A stretch of 36,843 nt of DNA from a virus. Below are positions 19,667 to 27,760 of the stretch, one piece after another. Below the pieces are notes generated by a model that was given only the letters and a program-made list of their open reading frames with translations, was not told the origin of the DNA and made no database searches. The stretch is taken from positions 1 through 36,843 of the IMG/VR virus record IMGVR_UViG_3300042554_000709; one strand, 5' to 3'. The position numbers and the translations under genes are program-made. Numbering within the stretch: position 1 is the stretch's first letter; each line of letters begins with the position of its first letter.

Positions 19667-20105
19667 TGTGCTCCTCCCGGTAGAGCAGCAAGGCAAGCAG
19701 TGCGTAGGACGCCAGATCCATGAGGTTGTCTTCCACGCCTTCGTGCTCGAGGCGGCCCGTGCGGTTGAACGTGGCGAGGCGCGTGACCTTGTCGCTCAAT
19801 CGAACCATGGCACCCTTCCATGGCTCAATGCCCACGAACAGGGCACCGTTGCGAATGTTGGCCAGCGGGTCGTGTTCGCTCCCGTAGTCCCGGCTCTTGC
19901 TGGAGTGAAGAGCCTTCATCCTGTCGAGCAGGTCGAAGTACGCCTGGCTCGTCGGGTGCACGTAATCCGCTAGGAGCGAGTCGCCGAGCAGCCGCTGCTC
20001 GCGCTGGTAGCCCACCATCTTCGGATCATCGGCCGGCGTGTGGTCCAGCCGAGACTTCACCGCCGCACGCAGTTCCTCGTTCGCCAATTCAAAAGCTGCT
20101 GTCAT
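19650..20105 (-). CDS. DUF1599/Nmad1-like protein
   Basis: 151 residues. The core (MKALHSSKSRDYGSEHDPLA, WKGAMVRLSDKVTRL, HEGVEDNLMDLASYALLALL) matches the all-helical DUF1599 pattern, called nucleotide modification associated domain 1. That helical layout also resembles MazG-type nucleotide pyrophosphohydrolases, but the metal-binding ExxE motifs are not obvious. AAGGGAA precedes the ATG. A role in nucleotide metabolism or DNA modification is an inference from the family. Confidence 0.7.
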   Translation of the reverse strand: MTAAFELANEELRAAVKSRLDHTPADDPKMVGYQREQRLLGDSLLADYVHPTSQAYFDLLDRMKALHSSKSRDYGSEHDPLANIRNGALFVGIEPWKGAMVRLSDKVTRLATFNRTGRLEHEGVEDNLMDLASYALLALLLYREEHSGSAD

Positions 20106-20121
20106 TTGGTTCCCTTTCTGT

Positions 20122-21123
20122 TTATGCCGTTCTCACTGTGCCGTCCTGCATCACACGATAGTTGTGAACGTCAAATGCCCCGCCCTTGTGAACCGTCACC
20201 GTGGCGAAGCCCCAGTTCCAACGGTTCACTCTCGCGTAGTCGGGCCGCAGATCGCACAGGCAGCCGGTGCTCCAGCATCCCGTTTCCTTGTGCCACATAT
20301 CCGATTCGGCATGGTTGCTGGTACGGTGCGAGTGGCCCACCATCACCGTCGATAGCGTCTTCATGAACGCACCACGCGCCACGTTGACAGGCGCGGCCAT
20401 GCCGCTGGGCAGCTCGTGGCCGTGGAGCACGGGCAGCTTTCCGAGCAGCACGGGCCGCTTGTCCTCAACCAGCTCGATGTTGTTCTCAGTGAACCCGAGC
20501 CAGGCCGTCAGGCTCATGCGTGGATCGTCGGAAATCTCGGCGGCGTGTTGCCACAGCCAGTGCTGCCATCGCTCTTCGTGGTTGCCAGTCTTGTAGACGA
20601 TGGGGATGTCGGGGAACTCCTGCCGCAGGTAGGCGAGGAAGTCCCGCACCGCCTCGAGCTCGCCTTTGAAATCCCTCTGCTTGGGATCTTTCATGTACCT
20701 CGAAATGGCATAGAAGTCGGCGATGTCGCCATTGAGCAGCAGGCCCGATAGCTCTTGGTCTTTGAGAAAGCCCACGGCCGCAGCCACTGCGATCTCGGAG
20801 TGATACGGCACATGCACGTCGGACAGAATGCCGACGTTGCCGATGACGTTCATGCGGTGCGGTGTCCACGTCTCGGCCATCGATTTCGGCATAGCCAAGA
20901 TCTCGCCAGCCTTGCGCGGTGCTCGAGGTGCGGCGGCCTTAATGTGCTTGCGGTGCGTTTTCCCGTGGACGCCAAACTGCCGCTGTATCCGCATGCGGGC
21001 CTGGTGCAGCGTGATCGCACCGTTGGCCTCCGTCACTAGGCGGCGGGCCAGCGTGCGTGCTGGTGCGTCTGGGTGCAGCTGCGCAAGCCGCCGGGCCATC
21101 TCCGTGATTGGATCACCCGCCAT
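20122..21123 (-). CDS. Calcineurin-like metallophosphoesterase with N-terminal HTH-like region
   Basis: 333 residues from the ATG at 21123, fixed by AAGGAGG. Residues 95-270 carry the full metallophosphoesterase set: SDVHVPYH (D102, H104), NGDIADF (D133), TGNHEERW (N171, H172), VLHGHELP and MVGHSHRT (H264, H266). The first 90 residues are basic and helical, with an HTH-like stretch (TLARRLVTEANGAITLHQAR). Such phage enzymes may act on nucleic acid or phosphoproteins. The gene is cotranscribed with the HExxH gene, overlapping it by 11 bp. Confidence 0.85.
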   Translation of the reverse strand: MAGDPITEMARRLAQLHPDAPARTLARRLVTEANGAITLHQARMRIQRQFGVHGKTHRKHIKAAAPRAPRKAGEILAMPKSMAETWTPHRMNVIGNVGILSDVHVPYHSEIAVAAAVGFLKDQELSGLLLNGDIADFYAISRYMKDPKQRDFKGELEAVRDFLAYLRQEFPDIPIVYKTGNHEERWQHWLWQHAAEISDDPRMSLTAWLGFTENNIELVEDKRPVLLGKLPVLHGHELPSGMAAPVNVARGAFMKTLSTVMVGHSHRTSNHAESDMWHKETGCWSTGCLCDLRPDYARVNRWNWGFATVTVHKGGAFDVHNYRVMQDGTVRTA

Positions 21124-21400
21124 CCCGCACCTCCTTGTAGCCAAGCGTGGTCAACGTCCGCCGGATGACTCGCGCCGCCTCGGTCACGCTCTCTTCCGAG
21201 ATCGTCGGCCCCAGGCTTGCGTGGAGCAGCTCGTGCACAATCGTTTCAAGTCGAGCCCCGCCACGCAGCCGGTCGTCAATGAGGATTCGAGGACGGGCTG
21301 CGTTGGGAAAGAACGTCCAGCCGGCAGCGTCACCCTTCAGGCGGGTAAACCGCAGCAACCAGCGGCGGCCGTCAATCGTGACGCTGTGATCCTCTGGCAC
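21113..21400 (-). CDS. Small HExxH putative metalloprotease
   Basis: 95 residues from a GTG at 21400 with GGAGG six bases upstream. A strand-rich N-terminal half (RRWLLRFTRLKGD, ARPRILIDDRLRG) leads to a zinc-binding helix LETIVHELLHASLG with HExxH, and a C-terminal helical part (AARVIRRTLTTLGY) that may supply the third ligand. The layout resembles SprT/ImmA-like mini-proteases. The substrate is unknown; phage proteins of this sort may cut a regulator or process virion proteins. Confidence 0.65.
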   Translation of the reverse strand: MPEDHSVTIDGRRWLLRFTRLKGDAAGWTFFPNAARPRILIDDRLRGGARLETIVHELLHASLGPTISEESVTEAARVIRRTLTTLGYKEVRDGG

Positions 21401-21716
21401 GGCGGGCCTCCGCTTTGCGGGCGTTGGCTATCGCCCGTCGCACCAGCAACCTAGCGGCCATGTCAACGAAAGGCAGGCCGCGCTCGGCGGCCGACTCGCG
21501 GAGCCAGCCGACGATGGTGTCCACGTTCTGCTCGCACCACTCGCAGCCGGCGGCGTCCATGTGGGCCGCGTGGCTTTTACATCGGCAGCCCTTTTCGTCA
21601 GCCTTGATGCCGAACCGGCCCAGCAGCTCGGACAGCGCCGTGCCAGCACGGCATGAAGACGCTGCTGGTAGGGACACGCCTCGAATAACGCTATCCCCTC
21701 CAAAAACAAACTTCAT
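21372..21716 (-). CDS. Hypothetical protein with a Cys/His cluster
   Basis: 114 residues. A potential zinc site is visible (KGCRCKSHAAHMDAAGCEWC: four Cys and two His), followed by a helical part (VDTIVGWLRESAAERGLPFV, ARLLVRRAIANARKAEARRA). The ATG overlaps the stop of the upstream virion gene (ATGA). I believe similar Cys-rich proteins occur beside tail genes of other phages, but cannot name the family. Function is unknown. Confidence 0.6.
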   Translation of the reverse strand: MKFVFGGDSVIRGVSLPAASSCRAGTALSELLGRFGIKADEKGCRCKSHAAHMDAAGCEWCEQNVDTIVGWLRESAAERGLPFVDMAARLLVRRAIANARKAEARRARGSQRHD

Positions 21717-22453
21717 GCCACCTCAACGCTGGATATGACAACAACATTGCTACCGGTGTCTGTGTCCGTCTGCGTGTATTCCGTCTCGGTTCCCAGGAGA
21801 TTACTGCTTACTCCTGCAATAGCGAGAGTAAAACTTGCGGAGGTCGGAAGCGTGCTTCTCGCGTTGTTTTGGCAAATCCCCACGAGAAAAATCTGACGGG
21901 CCGACGACCCTGTTACTTTCCAGACGGTGCCATTGTCAGAGAACGAACTGTTACAGGACATATCGTCTAGTGTGTAAAACTGCGTAAGACTTGCGTTTGA
22001 CGACCGCTCGGCGCGCACTGTGGCGCGGATGCCAGAAATTAGCAGGCTAAACTGATACCCTGTGCCAAGCGACGGAAACGGATCTATGATCTTTGATGAG
22101 GGAACGTAAAACAGCTCTAGAGTAATTGTTATATTTCCGCACCCCGAAGGTTGGCCTGTTATCGTTTTGGACCAAGTAGACGACTGAAATCCAGATGTTT
22201 GTTTAGATAGTGAATGATTGCCGTCAAGAAGAGAAGTAAAAATCCCGTGTGATTCTTTTTGAGTAAATTGAGTCGCGCCTCTTTTGTATGTGATCAGCCT
22301 TTGCCGTAAGAAATCCGGCCCGCTTGATATTGTGACGTTTACTGAGGTGACGCCGGAATAATCCTGAGAGCATATGTCGACGCAGCACTCGCACCCCTCC
22401 GCGATCTTGCCGTCTTTGACGATGAGCGAACCGCTCTTTGTCGCAATCGTCAT
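21713..22453 (-). CDS. AT-rich tail-tip or receptor-binding-type protein
   Basis: 246 residues, Ser/Thr/Gly/Asn-rich and beta-type (SVNVTISSGPDFL, NITITLELFYVPSS, ASFTLAIAGVSS). The N-terminus has a Cys cluster (KIAEGCECCVDICSQ). The middle of the gene is visibly richer in A/T than its neighbours, suggesting recent acquisition, as expected for a host-range protein. It is the last structural-type gene after the tape measure. Adhesin or receptor-binding function is inferred from position and composition. Confidence 0.6.
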   Translation of the reverse strand: MTIATKSGSLIVKDGKIAEGCECCVDICSQDYSGVTSVNVTISSGPDFLRQRLITYKRGATQFTQKESHGIFTSLLDGNHSLSKQTSGFQSSTWSKTITGQPSGCGNITITLELFYVPSSKIIDPFPSLGTGYQFSLLISGIRATVRAERSSNASLTQFYTLDDMSCNSSFSDNGTVWKVTGSSARQIFLVGICQNNARSTLPTSASFTLAIAGVSSNLLGTETEYTQTDTDTGSNVVVISSVEVA

Positions 22454-22454
22454 G

Positions 22455-22898
22455 TCAGCACGCCGTTGTTCCGATAAAGCGAAGATCGCCAGACACGATG
22501 ACCATGACTTGCGTGCCGCTCGCCGAGTACCCAGGCAGTTGCGTCACATTCGGCTGCACGAGATACCACGCCGTGCCTTCCTTAGCGATTGAAACATCGC
22601 ACGCTGCCGTTGGGCTTAAGCCGCAGAAAAGATTCACCGCCGCCACGGTATTCGGCGTGGCCGTCTGATTTCGGAACGTCACCGTCTTCTCGGCGTTGAT
22701 CGACCACGCGCCGGTGAAGGTGCAGACGCGGAAGAGCTTGGGATTGCCCGCCACGCCACGGCTGCCAAACGTCAGCGGCCCAGTGTCCCGGTCGCCACCC
22801 TCGACGGCGCGGACCACCTTGGCGATCCGCTCAGCGGCAGGCTTCGTGAATGTTACGCGCTCTGTGCGGGCAGGCTTGCCGTCTGGCTTCTGGGCCAT
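22455..22898 (-). CDS. Tail-tip structural protein candidate
   Basis: 147 residues from the ATG at 22898, with GAGGA seven bases upstream. A basic N-terminal helix (RVTFTKPAAERIAKVVRAVE) leads to a beta-rich body (FRVCTFTGAWSINAEKTVTF, VNLFCGLSPTAACDVSIAKE). It lies between two other virion-type genes downstream of the tape measure. A minor tail protein is likely; no exact family. Confidence 0.6.
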   Translation of the reverse strand: MAQKPDGKPARTERVTFTKPAAERIAKVVRAVEGGDRDTGPLTFGSRGVAGNPKLFRVCTFTGAWSINAEKTVTFRNQTATPNTVAAVNLFCGLSPTAACDVSIAKEGTAWYLVQPNVTQLPGYSASGTQVMVIVSGDLRFIGTTAC

Positions 22899-22900
22899 GG

Positions 22901-23269
22901 TCAGTCCTCGAGCACGGTGAGCACCAGGCGGGAGCCGCCCACGGCAGCCTTTGCGGCGTAGTTGCCAGCCGCCAGCCGCAGGATCGCAGCCTCGCCGGCA
23001 CGCAGGCCGACAGTCTCGTGCAGGTTCGTGCCGTCGAACCGGCCGAACGACACGGTGTGCGTTGTCTCCGTGGCTAGCGAACGGGCGAAGCACAGGCCGA
23101 GCGAGCCCATCGTGGCCGTGCTGATCTGCGTGACGGCCGTGCCGAGGTTCAGCGTAACGGCCAGCATGCCAGCCGTGGCGATGTCGGCAGTGATGCCAGA
23201 CGCGGCGAACTGCTGCGAGAGAGCGCCTTTCTGCACTTGGGCATTGATCGTGTAGTTGATGTCGGGCAT
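22901..23269 (-). CDS. Minor tail protein candidate
   Basis: 122 residues, Ala/Thr/Gly-rich, beta-type (MPDINYTINAQVQKGALSQQ, VTLNLGTAVTQISTATMGSL, AAILRLAAGNYAAKAAVGG). It ends two bases before the next gene starts. Position downstream of the tape measure suggests a tail-tip component. No known domain is recognised. Confidence 0.6.
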   Translation of the reverse strand: MPDINYTINAQVQKGALSQQFAASGITADIATAGMLAVTLNLGTAVTQISTATMGSLGLCFARSLATETTHTVSFGRFDGTNLHETVGLRAGEAAILRLAAGNYAAKAAVGGSRLVLTVLED

Positions 23270-23281
23270 GGGGCTGGCTCC

Positions 23282-24178
23282 TTAGAACGGCGGGGTGCCG
23301 AATAGCGGTGTAAAAGCGACTTCTGGGTGTACTCGACGGTTCAAGATTGTCGGGGCTCCTGAGCCGGTGAAGTCGGTGTTGAATCGGATGCTGCCGTCGT
23401 CGTTCAGGGCCATGACGTTGGCGGACGCCACCTTTTCATCTTCTTCGCTAAACACGTAGCACCGCTTCTTTTTCGCGCTGCCGCCTGATCCGCTGATGTA
23501 GTTCCATCCGACGTTGGGCAGCAGGAGATTCCAGCCGCTTTGGCGATACGCGAGCTCGACGGTCACGCTCCAGTATTTGATCTCCACGCCGTTGACGACT
23601 TCGACTTGCTGCTGGCCACTAATGCCTTGGCACTTCCACTGATGCAGGGCCGCCCCCATAAACGGATCAGAGTTCACGCAGTTTGTCACTTGGGCAGCGA
23701 TTGCGACAGGAAACACAGAACGATTGCCGCTGATGCTGCACCGAAGTTCTGATTCCTCAGTCATGGCCGACTCGAAGAAATCGCCAGCTGTGTTTATCAG
23801 TGCCTTGCGATTGGCGTTGCCGCTGCCCTGGTAGTAGACGAGCGCGGGGATGCCAGCGCCGCCAGTGCTGAAGCTCCACACGTCTTTGCGAGCGAGCGGA
23901 TTTGGCTGATTGTCTTGGCTGCCGCTCTGCGGCACCTCGTAGCGGTACGTTATCTCCGCGTGCTGCCGGTCTGTCTCCGTAACGCTGCCTTCTGTGCAGA
24001 GCAGGTACGAAAACTCCGGGTGCATTGACCCGTGGAAGATGCCAACGGTGTTCAGCAGCAGCTGGTGCGCAACAGGCTCCGTAACCGTAACCACGAACTT
24101 GCGTTCAGCAGTTGGCGACTCGCCAAACTTGTGCGAGAACGTGCGTGGCAGGACTTCGCGGAAGTTGAGGATGGACAT
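23282..24178 (-). CDS. Distal tail-type structural protein
   Basis: 298 residues, the first large gene after the tape measure, where distal tail or hub proteins are usual. The N-terminus (SILNFREVLPRTFSHKFGES) and long beta-rich body (ITYRYEVPQSGSQ, EIKYWSVTVELAYRQSGWNL) fit a tail-tip protein. It starts three bases after the end of the next upstream gene's coding frame reads out, so translation is tightly linked. Family unassigned. Confidence 0.6.
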   Translation of the reverse strand: MSILNFREVLPRTFSHKFGESPTAERKFVVTVTEPVAHQLLLNTVGIFHGSMHPEFSYLLCTEGSVTETDRQHAEITYRYEVPQSGSQDNQPNPLARKDVWSFSTGGAGIPALVYYQGSGNANRKALINTAGDFFESAMTEESELRCSISGNRSVFPVAIAAQVTNCVNSDPFMGAALHQWKCQGISGQQQVEVVNGVEIKYWSVTVELAYRQSGWNLLLPNVGWNYISGSGGSAKKKRCYVFSEEDEKVASANVMALNDDGSIRFNTDFTGSGAPTILNRRVHPEVAFTPLFGTPPF

Positions 24179-24180
24179 GG

Positions 24181-26394
24181 TTACGCCCCTAGGATTTCCA
24201 CAGGGTTCGCGCCCACTGCCACAAGACCACGCCGAATCTCCTCGAGCTTGGCCAGTTGCTGGGCGCGCTGCTCAATCGCAGGATCGGCACGGCCCGTGGC
24301 AAGGCTCAGGAACTGCGAGGCCCCTTGCTGCGTTCGCAGGTCGTTGGCCTGCAGGGCCTGCGTAGAAGGCCGGGCCAACTCGGCGGCAATCTCTTTGCGT
24401 ATCGTAATGCCTTCGGATGCAAGGTTCTGCAGCGCCGTGCGAGCCTGGCCGCCGTCGATCAGCCCGCGATCAAACGCCGTGCGGACCTTCTTAAATTCAT
24501 CCGTGACGGCCTGCACGGGCTTGAGCAGGCCCTGGTCAAGACCCAGGGCCGAGAGCTCGCGCTGGCGGGCCTGCTCCTTGGCAGCGTCGGTGGCTGCTGC
24601 AGCTGTCTGTTGCGTGAGCGCGAGCCGTTGCTGCGCCGCAGAGATTGCCTGTGCGTCTCCTGTTTTCCTTGCGTCTGCCAATGCCTTTTCAGCGTCGGCA
24701 ATGGTCTGCTGAATCGCCAGCAAGTCTTTGGTGTATTCAAACCGAGACTTTTCCGAGTCCGTGATGCCTGAGTCAACAAGCCCTTGCACGCGCTTGCTCG
24801 CCTCTTCGCTGGCCTTGCGGGCTGAGTCCGCAACGGCATCGGTGGCCTTCTTCTCTTCCGCCCGTGCCGCAGTGATGTTGTTGATGGTCGTCAACAACTC
24901 GCTTGCCGATTGAGCCACGAACTGCTGGCCGGCGGCGCTTTCAACCAGGCCGGCGTTGATGTTTTCAACGTCTGTCGTGAGCGTGTCGAAAGCGTCAGCG
25001 ACTTCCTGTGGAACAGCAGCAAGGCCGCCAGCCTCTTGGGCTAACTTGCGAAACGCTGCCGTAGCCTCGTCTACGGTTCCTTGGATGATTGTGGCGTCGG
25101 TGATCTCGGCAGGCAGCTTGAAGGCCAGCTCGGCTTGTACGCCAAACTCTTTTGCCGCACCTGTGGCAGCGTCAATCTGCGTCTTTGTCTCTGCGATAGC
25201 CTGCGTGATTCTGTCGGCGGCTGCAGTGCTTGTGTCGCTGGCTTCGCCTGCGGCGGTCGCCATGTTGATGTACGTGCCAGCGACGGCACCAAGAACGACA
25301 ACCAGCAAGCCCACGCCAGTGCGGGAAAGCAGCGTGGTGACAGCCGCAGACAGGGCTGCCGTGGCAGCCGTCGCAGACACGCACGAAAGGCTGTAGGCAC
25401 CAAACGCGGTTGCCGCAGCAATCGCACCAACGGCAGCCCCTTGAATGTTCTTGCCAATGACTGACAGCGTGTCGGCCACAATCGGCAGCACGGCGCTGGC
25501 CAGCGGGGCTGCGGCCTTGTAGATGATGAGGAACGATTCACCGAGCACCCGGCCGGCGTCGGCCAGGCTTGCGATCGCACCCTCGGCTGCCTTGGCCACA
25601 GCCTGCACGTCAATCGACGCGATGAACTCGGCCGCAGACCGCGACGCCTCCGTGAGTGCCGGGGCGAGATCAGCCGTCACCCGCTGCTTGAACGCCTGCA
25701 CGGTGGCACTCAGCACGCCGAAGGAATCATCGAGCTGGGCGAGGTTTTGCACCTGCGTGTCGCCGAGCACCAGGCCAAGCCCCTCAGCCTGCGTTCGCAT
25801 CTCGGCGAGAAAACCTGCGCCCTCCTGAAACACAGGCACCAGCTCGGCACCGCTCTTGCCGAAGAGCCCAACGGCAGCCGCCGCTTGCTGGGCCGGGTTC
25901 GGCAGCTGCGAGATCGCTGCCGCCACCTTCTCAAATGCCTGCTCTGGCGAGAGCCTGGTGAGTTCTTCGACCGACAAGCCAAGATCCGCGAAAGACTTGA
26001 TTGCAGACCTGTTGCCCGTCTGGGCTTCGCCGAGGTTGATGCCAAGCTTCTGGATGCCCTTGCCAAACGTCTCGACGCTGACGCCAGACTGCTCGGCTGC
26101 GAACTGATACGCCTGGAGCGTCTGGGCTGACACGCCAGTGCGCTTGCTAAGATCGTCCACGGCGGCCACAGCAGACGCGGCCCCGGCCACAAACGACGTG
26201 AACGAGCCGGCCACAGACTGGATCGCAGAGACGAACACCCGAGACAGCTCGATGGTCTTCAGCGTCGAAACATCTTGCTGCGTGCGTTTGGCGGCATAGC
26301 CGAGCTTCTGCAGCTCCACGACGCCAGCGTTAATGCCCGCAGACATCTGCGTGGCATTCGCCGATAGTTGAAAGCCTAGTCCTACGGTTGCCAT
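24181..26394 (-). CDS. Tail tape measure protein
   Basis: 737 residues, the longest gene, Ala/Gln-rich, with helical repeats and hydrophobic stretches (for example FVSAIQSVAGSFTSFVAGAA near residue 60 and GVGLLVVVLGAVAGTYI near residue 380), as typical of tape measures. Phage TMP-like features include LSKRTGVSAQTLQAYQFAAE and GLFGKSGAELVPVFQEG. It follows the paired tail chaperones. Length in such proteins sets tail length; with about 0.15 nm per residue the tail would be near 110 nm (estimate from family rule). Confidence 0.88.
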   Translation of the reverse strand: MATVGLGFQLSANATQMSAGINAGVVELQKLGYAAKRTQQDVSTLKTIELSRVFVSAIQSVAGSFTSFVAGAASAVAAVDDLSKRTGVSAQTLQAYQFAAEQSGVSVETFGKGIQKLGINLGEAQTGNRSAIKSFADLGLSVEELTRLSPEQAFEKVAAAISQLPNPAQQAAAAVGLFGKSGAELVPVFQEGAGFLAEMRTQAEGLGLVLGDTQVQNLAQLDDSFGVLSATVQAFKQRVTADLAPALTEASRSAAEFIASIDVQAVAKAAEGAIASLADAGRVLGESFLIIYKAAAPLASAVLPIVADTLSVIGKNIQGAAVGAIAAATAFGAYSLSCVSATAATAALSAAVTTLLSRTGVGLLVVVLGAVAGTYINMATAAGEASDTSTAAADRITQAIAETKTQIDAATGAAKEFGVQAELAFKLPAEITDATIIQGTVDEATAAFRKLAQEAGGLAAVPQEVADAFDTLTTDVENINAGLVESAAGQQFVAQSASELLTTINNITAARAEEKKATDAVADSARKASEEASKRVQGLVDSGITDSEKSRFEYTKDLLAIQQTIADAEKALADARKTGDAQAISAAQQRLALTQQTAAAATDAAKEQARQRELSALGLDQGLLKPVQAVTDEFKKVRTAFDRGLIDGGQARTALQNLASEGITIRKEIAAELARPSTQALQANDLRTQQGASQFLSLATGRADPAIEQRAQQLAKLEEIRRGLVAVGANPVEILGA

Positions 26395-26395
26395 C

Positions 26396-26674
26396 TCAGC
26401 CTTCCAAGTCTCGCTTCATCTGCTCGAGCACTTCGCGTATCTGGTTCGGATGCTTCGGTGCCTTGTCTTCGATCGGGATGAAGTCGCTTGCCGATGGCAC
26501 CTTGCCGCGTGGGCAGTACGGTGCGAGCATCGCGCTTGCCAGCATCCCGGTTTGCGTCCAGCTGTCGGCCAACGGAGAGAACCACCTGGAGAACGCCAGC
26601 CACCGAGAGAACTCCCGCGAATCCATCTGGTCGATTTCGGCGAGTGTCTTTCCCAGGTGGCCCGCCAGACGCAT
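26396..26674 (-). CDS. Tail assembly chaperone, T-like part
   Basis: 92 residues from an ATG at 26674, but the frame is open upstream to the end of the previous gene, so it is probably made as a -1 frameshift fusion. The sequence (RLAGHLGKTLAEIDQMDS, REFSRWLAFSRWFSPLADSW) matches the DUF4035/gpT-like pattern around helix-forming EFxxWLAF. It ends one base before the tape measure start. Such chaperones coat the tape measure and recruit tube subunits. Confidence 0.7.
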   Translation of the reverse strand: MRLAGHLGKTLAEIDQMDSREFSRWLAFSRWFSPLADSWTQTGMLASAMLAPYCPRGKVPSASDFIPIEDKAPKHPNQIREVLEQMKRDLEG

Positions 26675-26700
26675 CTTGAATTGAAGCGTCGGACGGGCGT

Positions 26701-26712
26701 TTATTCCCCCGC
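26701..26712 (-). promoter_or_regulatory. Putative -1 ribosomal frameshift site (GGGGGAA)
   Basis: On the minus strand the zero frame reads GCG GGG GAA TAA; the -1 frame reads GGG GGA ATA and stays open into the T-like gene. The slip would occur on the five-G run right before the stop. It is not a classic X-XXY-YYZ heptamer. Confidence 0.55.
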
Positions 26713-27042
26713 TAGTTTCTTCAGTTCCTCCTCAGTCAGTGCGTTGTGTTTCATTGCTGACTGCCACAGCTTGTGCATCTGGTCGCTGCTGCGACGCTTC
26801 AGGGCTTCCACGCCTTCCTCGCCTGGATAGAGCAGGTTGCCCTTTTCGTCGCACAGCGTGCGGCTCAGAAGCTCAGAGCGAAAGTCGGGGATCGCCTTGC
26901 CGCCGGCCTCCACCAGCTTCAGCTCGTAGGAGTCGCGTTCGCCTACGCTCATCAACCGCAGGCAGCACTCGCCGCCGAATGCTTGCACCTTGATGATCTT
27001 GGCGTCGTCCGCTGCGTCGATCTGTTCCCGTGTCAGTGGCAT
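26701..27042 (-). CDS. Tail assembly chaperone, G-like part
   Basis: 113 residues (MPLTREQIDAADDAKIIKVQ, then VGERDSYELKLVEAGGK, FRSELLSRTLCDEKGNLLYP, LKRRSSDQMHKLWQSAMKHN). The pattern matches the small acidic phage tail assembly chaperone found just before the tape measure. A run of five G just before the TAA stop allows -1 slippage into the T-like frame. Confidence 0.75.
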   Translation of the reverse strand: MPLTREQIDAADDAKIIKVQAFGGECCLRLMSVGERDSYELKLVEAGGKAIPDFRSELLSRTLCDEKGNLLYPGEEGVEALKRRSSDQMHKLWQSAMKHNALTEEELKKLAGE

Positions 27043-27045
27043 GTG

Positions 27046-27366
27046 TCAGTTGTCCAAAAGTTTGAACGTCACCGTGTAACGGGTCACGCCGTTCACTTCA
27101 TTCGAGACGCTCAGCGACTCCCATACTGCCTGGTTCGTCAAGGATTGGCCGCCGCCAGAAATCACCAACTGCTTGCGCAGGCCGTACTCGGAAACGGCGG
27201 TGTTCGCGCTACCAAGGGCAGTCACAGAGACGCTGCCGGCGTCATCGGTCCACACGACGCTGCGGCCCTTTGGGGCACCGCCGCCGTACGTCCAATCCAG
27301 GCCGACCACCTCAGAGAAGGCAGAGCCTCCCCAGGTCACGCTTACGCCGGTGCTGAAGGTCGCCAC
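27046..27366 (-). CDS. Second tail tube-like protein
   Basis: 106 residues from a GTG at 27366. It is beta-rich (VSVTWGGSAFSEVVGLDWTY, SVSVTALGSANTAVSEYGLR, VNGVTRYTVTFKLLD), as in tube or Ig-like tail proteins, and follows the main tube gene by 18 bp. Its start codon and part of its ribosome binding site are enclosed by a 7-bp hairpin. A minor tube or tail surface protein is likely. Confidence 0.6.
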   Translation of the reverse strand: MATFSTGVSVTWGGSAFSEVVGLDWTYGGGAPKGRSVVWTDDAGSVSVTALGSANTAVSEYGLRKQLVISGGGQSLTNQAVWESLSVSNEVNGVTRYTVTFKLLDN

Positions 27367-27382
27367 GGGATGTCCTCCCGTG
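27364..27382 (-). promoter_or_regulatory. Hairpin over the start of the second tube-like gene
   Basis: A 7-bp perfect stem (CACGGGA / TCCCGTG) with 5-nt loop encloses the GTG start codon and half of the GGGAGGA ribosome binding site. It would lower initiation unless opened by ribosomes on the gene before. Confidence 0.5.
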
Positions 27383-27384
27383 CG

Positions 27385-27756
27385 TTAGCGAGCCACGCGG
27401 AAGGTGGCCGAGCCCCGGATCACGTCGTTCACGGCGAGAGTCACCGACGAGCTCGAGACGGTCGCAGTCTTCGACAGGCTGATGCCGCCAGTGATCGCCA
27501 GCGTGCCAGTGGAACCGTCGTTGATGACCGACGAGCCGATGTAGTCGATCTGCACCTCGCGGCCCGTGTCGTTTGCGGCACCCGTTAGCGGACGGTCGAG
27601 CGTGAGCACCGCAGAACCCGCCGACTGCCCAAGGTGGCTGATGTCGATCGTGTCCGCCGCGTTCACGTCGGTGAGCGTGTACGTGATGTTGGTGACGGTG
27701 AAGTTGGTGCCACCGAAGGAAAACGTCGTGCCCGAGCCGGCATGCGGGGTGCTCAT
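27385..27756 (-). CDS. Major tail tube protein
   Basis: 123 residues, entirely beta-type: TTFSFGGTNFTVTNITYTL, DTIDISHLGQSAGSAVLTLD, REVQIDYIGSS, VTLAVNDVIRGSATFRVAR. The length, position between the tail terminator and the chaperones, and the DISHLG-type loop fit a phage tail tube. AGGAG precedes the ATG. Confidence 0.75.
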   Translation of the reverse strand: MSTPHAGSGTTFSFGGTNFTVTNITYTLTDVNAADTIDISHLGQSAGSAVLTLDRPLTGAANDTGREVQIDYIGSSVINDGSTGTLAITGGISLSKTATVSSSSVTLAVNDVIRGSATFRVAR

Positions 27757-27760
27757 GTGC

